From contig JAAYYM010000465.1 of assembly GCA_012515365.1 (NCBI GenBank), positions 1 through 5,530 of the forward strand: a DNA stretch of 5,530 nt. The letters are read 5' to 3'. The notes below the pieces were generated by a model that did no database searches, was not told where the DNA came from, and worked only from the letters and a program-made list of their open reading frames with translations. Shown here one piece after another: positions 4,631-5,530 of this stretch (position 1 is the stretch's first letter; every line of letters starts with the position of its first letter). The stretch is from Clostridia bacterium. GTDB taxonomy: Bacteria; Bacillota_A; Clostridia; Lachnospirales; Lachnospiraceae. Both the position numbers and the translations under genes were made by a program.

Positions 4631-5530
4631 CTACTTTAAAAATTCAAATCCTGATAAACTAACATTTCCGCTTCCGTTAAAAGTAAGATATAGTGCTGAT
4701 ATTCCATCCGGAATCTGTACCTGTGCCTCACTTTCAGCCCAGAAATTCGAGAAATCCACCGGTATTTTTCCGACTACTTCTCCATCCCATGAGGTTCGCA
4801 CTTCAAACTCTCCTTTTGCATAACCTCTGGTCTTTAGTTTCATTTTGCGAATACCTGAAAATGAAAAATACTTGTAACCTGCTGTTGCATGATTTCTCAT
4901 ATTTCCGACATATCCATCCACCTTAGTTCCGTCACATCCATCCTGCATAATCTTAGGAAAATGCCCTTCGCCATATACCGGATCCGGATCGTTTCCTACA
5001 TAAACTGCAGGAACTTCATTAAACAGATTGCAGGCAATATAAGCCGGATAATATCCTGTTCCCTTAAGTGCCCCCCCATTTAGTCCGCAGGACGTCATTT
5101 CTACCTGTTTGATTTCATGATCTTTTGTGATCGATATCTTTTCTGCACATCCCTGACGGCTAAACCACGTTCCATTCGTATGGCGGTGATAAAAAATATA
5201 CCATTCTCCCTTAATCTTTTCGATGCTTCCGTGATTATTAGCTCCATATAACATAGGCTGTTCTGCAGGTTTATAAGAATCAATGTGTAGATCACAATTA
5301 CTGATAACGACACCGCCATATGTAAATTTCTTTGTAGGCGAATCACTGATCGCATAACAAAGCTCATGCATCACGATTGACGAATAAATCAGGTAATAGG
5401 TCTGATCTACCTTTCTAATCGAAGGTGCCTCGAAAAATTCATGACCCTCAAATCCACTTCCGTCACTGTATTCACATCCCGGAGCTACAAAGACCGGTTC
5501 CTCTATACCAGTCAGCATATCGTCTGCTAA
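4631..5530 (-). CDS. Glycoside hydrolase family 43 protein, C-terminal part (start outside window)
   Basis: The frame is open through the high-coordinate edge (reading LADDMLTG), so the gene begins beyond the window; the Met at 5518 is internal. GH43 enzymes are inverting beta-propeller hydrolases, mostly arabinofuranosidases, xylosidases and arabinanases. The visible 299 residues contain EFFEAPSIRK, whose Glu (codon 5431-5429) fits the general acid, and the NNHGS motif, whose His is expected near the active-site metal. SRQGCAEKI and a SCGLNGG segment close the propeller. The last 120 or so residues resemble a beta-sandwich, CBM6-like accessory domain, ending SLSGFEFLK. The two catalytic Asp residues normally lie N-terminal and are not visible. 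Whether it is secreted cannot be judged without the N-terminus. Exact substrate is uncertain; the GH51 neighbour favours arabinan or arabinoxylan fragments. Confidence 0.88.
   Translation of the reverse strand, partial: LADDMLTGIEEPVFVAPGCEYSDGSGFEGHEFFEAPSIRKVDQTYYLIYSSIVMHELCYAISDSPTKKFTYGGVVISNCDLHIDSYKPAEQPMLYGANNHGSIEKIKGEWYIFYHRHTNGTWFSRQGCAEKISITKDHEIKQVEMTSCGLNGGALKGTGYYPAYIACNLFNEVPAVYVGNDPDPVYGEGHFPKIMQDGCDGTKVDGYVGNMRNHATAGYKYFSFSGIRKMKLKTRGYAKGEFEVRTSWDGEVVGKIPVDFSNFWAESEAQVQIPDGISALYLTFNGSGNVSLSGFEFLK

Noticed and set aside
5101..5367. A second minus-strand open frame inside the GH43 gene
   Set aside because: It is a frame-shifted shadow; the GH43 frame carries the NNHGS and SRQGC motifs through the same bases.
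4631..5518. Treating the GH43 gene as complete from the Met at 5518
   Set aside because: The frame stays open upstream to the window edge, and the propeller's N-terminal blades with the catalytic Asp residues are missing, so the Met is internal.
1..5530. A previously undescribed system such as a defence island, mobile element or new RNA gene
   Set aside because: All seven coding regions fall into known families and gene-free sequence totals under 300 bases. Nothing beyond the leader elements supports a new system.

Overview
The window looks like chromosomal DNA from an AT-rich, low-GC Firmicute, most likely a gut clostridium of the Lachnospiraceae type. The basis is the gene order rimP-nusA-ylxR-ylxQ-infB, the protein sequence style, strong purine-rich ribosome binding sites, TTG starts, and neighbouring arabinan/arabinoxylan-debranching enzymes. 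The genus cannot be fixed from the sequence alone. Every gene I can support lies on the minus strand, so transcription runs from high to low coordinates.

Layout in transcription order: (1) 5530-4631, the C-terminal 299 residues of a family 43 glycoside hydrolase whose start lies outside the window. (2) 4577-3096, a complete intracellular GH51 alpha-L-arabinofuranosidase, 53 bases after the first gene. (3) 3095-2929, the only sizeable gene-free stretch (167 bases), with a weak stem-loop after the GH51 gene, a sigma-A-like promoter, a catabolite-repression-like (cre) half-palindrome over its -35 box, and a clear leader hairpin before rimP. (4) 2928-1, the transcription/translation operon rimP, nusA, rnpM (ylxR), ylxQ and the first 233 codons of infB, which leaves the window. 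Gaps in this operon are 23 and 14 bases, followed by overlaps of 14 and 13 bases.

The two carbohydrate genes would work together on arabinose-containing oligosaccharides. The GH51 enzyme has no signal peptide and should release terminal arabinofuranose in the cytoplasm. The GH43 enzyme probably cleaves a related arabinoside or xyloside bond. The downstream operon encodes a 30S maturation factor, an elongation/termination factor, an RNase P modulator, an L7Ae-type RNA-binding protein and initiation factor IF-2. This is a conserved housekeeping cluster.

I found no mobile element, CRISPR array, tRNA, rRNA or plainly new system. The points most worth a second look are the rimP leader hairpin, two cre-like TGCAARCG sites that sit in the two main gene gaps, the placement of arabinoside hydrolases where polC often sits, and the tandem decapeptide repeat in the IF-2 linker.
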